From NCBI GenBank assembly GCA_030616365.1, contig JAUWXM010000067.1:1-5799 (forward strand): a DNA stretch of 5,799 nucleotides, read 5' to 3'. Position numbers and translations under genes: made by a program. Shown in pieces: positions 4,171-5,799 of the stretch. The notes under the pieces are model-generated. The model was given only the letters and a program-made list of their open reading frames with translations, was not told the DNA's origin and ran no database searches. Numbering within the stretch: position 1 is the stretch's first letter; each line of letters starts with the position of its first letter. The DNA comes from a bacterium (GTDB lineage Bacteria > UBP18 > UBA7526).

Positions 4171-5799
4171 TCAGCCGCGAAAGTGCTTTAAGAGTTCCAG
4201 ATAGCGCAGCCTTTTCTCTTGGCTGATGGCCCCCTTCTTCTCCAGAACCTCTCTAATCTCTTTCTCTAATCTCTGATACTCCAACTTCAGCTTACTATCC
4301 CTAATGGTCTTTATTAGATCATTGAGCGCTTTCTCTTTTCTGGGATACTCTTTCTTCTCCATGAGAAGGGAGGTGACCATCTGGCTCAAACTCTCATCCT
4401 GCAACTGGTCCATTATCCTGGCCGGGGAAAGGGATTCTTCTCTGGTGCTTAAATCGAAGATTACCTGGGCGATCCTTTTATACTCTGGATGAACGAAATC
4501 GGAGGGCGCGAGCTTCTCCTGCACTAAAGGAGTAAGGCTCTCATCCTTCAGGAGAAGTTGTATGAGGGAGGCTTCTGCTTTGCGGAGAAGATCAGAGGGT
4601 TGGGAGCCAACCTTGAGGGCTTCTCTTGAGAAAGGACGGCCTCTTTTTATCTTCTTTAACTCTAACCAGAGAATCTCCTCCTCTATAGAAAGCTTCTGGG
4701 AGAGCCACCTTATCTCCTCCCTCTGGCGGATGAGGCTTTTCTCTTTGGCTATGGTAGGAAGAAGATCCTCTACTATAGCAATCTTTCCCTCTACCTTCTT
4801 GGGGTCAAACCTGTCCTTGGCCAGCTGAAATCTCCACTCAATTAAAGGGACGGCCTGGAAGAGAAGGGCTTGGGAGAGGAGTTTAGAGAAGGCCCCTTTG
4901 CCCTTATCCTGAACGAAGGTATCTGGATCATAGCCTCTGGGAAGGGAGGTTACCTTTACCTTTACTCCCTGCTCCAGAAAGAGATCCAATCCCCTTAAGG
5001 TTGTTTGAATTCCAGCCATATCGGCATCATAGAGCATAGTGACCTGAGTGGAGAATCTTTTTAAACGATAGACCTGGCCCGGGGTCAAAGAAGTCCCCAT
5101 AGAGGCAATAAAATTCTGAAACCCTTCCTGATGAGGCAGGATAACATCCATATAACCCTCAACGATTACCGCCTCCCCCTTAGAACGGATAGCCTCCTTT
5201 GCCCAGTTTAGACCATAGAGTATCCTCCCCTTATCATAGATCGGGGTCTGAGGAGAGTTGAGATATTTCGGCTCACCAGCACCCAATATCCTCCCTCCAA
5301 ATCCCACCACCCTATTCTGAAGATCAAAGATGGGGAAGATGATTCGATTCCAGAAGTAGGGCTTCCCTTGAGATGTCAGGAGTCCCCCTTTTACTAATAA
5401 TTCTCGGTCAAAGCCTTTCTCCTTAAGCCGGGATAGGAGCCCATTCCAGGAGGAAGGAGCATAGCCCAACTTGAATTTTTCAACCGATTCCTTCTTTATC
5501 CCCCGACTCTTGAGATATTCATAAGCCTTTTTCCCTAAAGGATGTTTTAAGAAAAGATTATGGAAGTAACTAGCAACCGATCCGTTCAACTGATAGAGTC
5601 TCTCTTTTTCTTTGGCCAGGATCTCTTCTTTCCCTGTTTTGGTGATCTCTGGGAGGGAAATCCCGGCCTTCCTGGCCAGGCTCCTCACCGCTTCGGGAAA
5701 AGAGATATTTTCATACTTCATCAAGAAGTTAAAGACATTCCCCCCAATTCCACAGCCAAAACAATGAAAGATCTGCTTCTCCGGACTGACTATAAAGGA
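4171..5799 (-). CDS. dnaG: DNA primase DnaG (5' end beyond window)
   Basis: DnaG makes the RNA primers for Okazaki fragments and leading-strand starts, working with the replicative helicase DnaB. The reading frame is open to the window edge and 542 residues are visible. The first ones, SFIVSPEKQIFHCFGCGIGG, are the second half of the N-terminal zinc ribbon with C13-x2-C16; from the family, about 45-50 residues are missing. The polymerase core follows with FPIFD (155-159), GFGGRIL (166-172) and KYLNSPQT (178-185). The TOPRIM part has E214 in VEGYMDV, D258 and D260 in LYDADMAG, and DPDTF (291-295), the metal-binding acidic residues. A helical C-terminal region from about 390 on should bind DnaB. 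A TTG/ATG pair near 5724-5719 lies inside the conserved zinc domain and is not the start. It ends in TGA at 4173-4171 and leads into rpoD. Confidence 0.97.
   Translation of the reverse strand, partial: SFIVSPEKQIFHCFGCGIGGNVFNFLMKYENISFPEAVRSLARKAGISLPEITKTGKEEILAKEKERLYQLNGSVASYFHNLFLKHPLGKKAYEYLKSRGIKKESVEKFKLGYAPSSWNGLLSRLKEKGFDRELLVKGGLLTSQGKPYFWNRIIFPIFDLQNRVVGFGGRILGAGEPKYLNSPQTPIYDKGRILYGLNWAKEAIRSKGEAVIVEGYMDVILPHQEGFQNFIASMGTSLTPGQVYRLKRFSTQVTMLYDADMAGIQTTLRGLDLFLEQGVKVKVTSLPRGYDPDTFVQDKGKGAFSKLLSQALLFQAVPLIEWRFQLAKDRFDPKKVEGKIAIVEDLLPTIAKEKSLIRQREEIRWLSQKLSIEEEILWLELKKIKRGRPFSREALKVGSQPSDLLRKAEASLIQLLLKDESLTPLVQEKLAPSDFVHPEYKRIAQVIFDLSTREESLSPARIMDQLQDESLSQMVTSLLMEKKEYPRKEKALNDLIKTIRDSKLKLEYQRLEKEIREVLEKKGAISQEKRLRYLELLKHFRG

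Noticed and set aside
5719..5724. Start codon for dnaG at the TTG/ATG here
   Set aside because: The frame continues upstream to the window edge and encodes the conserved zinc-ribbon motif HCFGCG, so the gene is merely cut by the window.

Overview
This is a compact bacterial chromosomal window in which every gene I can support lies on the minus strand. Read in the direction of transcription (right to left) the order is dnaG (5' end cut off by the window), rpoD, tRNA-Ile2(CAU), tRNA-Val(CAC), a C4 zinc-ribbon/coiled-coil protein, a DUF433-RNase H fusion, rnpB (RNase P RNA), then the start of mraZ, the usual first gene of the division and cell wall (dcw) cluster. The content is core rather than accessory: primase, primary sigma factor, tRNAs, RNase P RNA and MraZ. 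There is no CRISPR array, phage gene or insertion-sequence transposase.

Layout: positions 4171-5799 hold dnaG and 2373-4073 hold rpoD, separated by about 100 bases that consist mostly of an imperfect inverted repeat built from CACAAA-type words. Only 3 bases separate the rpoD stop from tRNA-Ile2. A 106-base spacer full of small hairpins leads to tRNA-Val, and 12 bases after its encoded CCA the zinc-ribbon gene starts. That gene overlaps the RNase H gene by 4 bases (ATGA). This looks like one long dnaG-to-RNase H transcription unit in which tRNA processing would cut the mRNA into pieces. A 14-bp inverted repeat follows. The next unit, rnpB, has its own near-consensus promoter, a start site that falls on the first base of helix P1, and a terminator hairpin that begins where P1 ends. 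About 20 bases further on the mraZ promoter begins, followed by three GTGGGA/T boxes spaced 10 bp apart (MraZ operator), a strong leader hairpin and the mraZ start.

Organism: a bacterium with class A (E. coli-like) RNase P RNA, tRNA genes that encode CCA, and a primary sigma factor with a long insert of roughly 200 residues between regions 1.2 and 2.1. This argues against Bacilli and for a proteobacterial, desulfobacterial or related candidate lineage. The proteins are rich in Lys/Glu/Arg and the coding strand is purine-rich with many AGG/AGA codons, which hints at a warm habitat. The phylum cannot be fixed from this window.

The points most worth following are the DUF433-RNase H fusion, the tRNA pair inside an mRNA operon with a ribosome site touching the tRNA 3' end, the near-twin promoters of rnpB and mraZ, and the intergenic inverted repeats.
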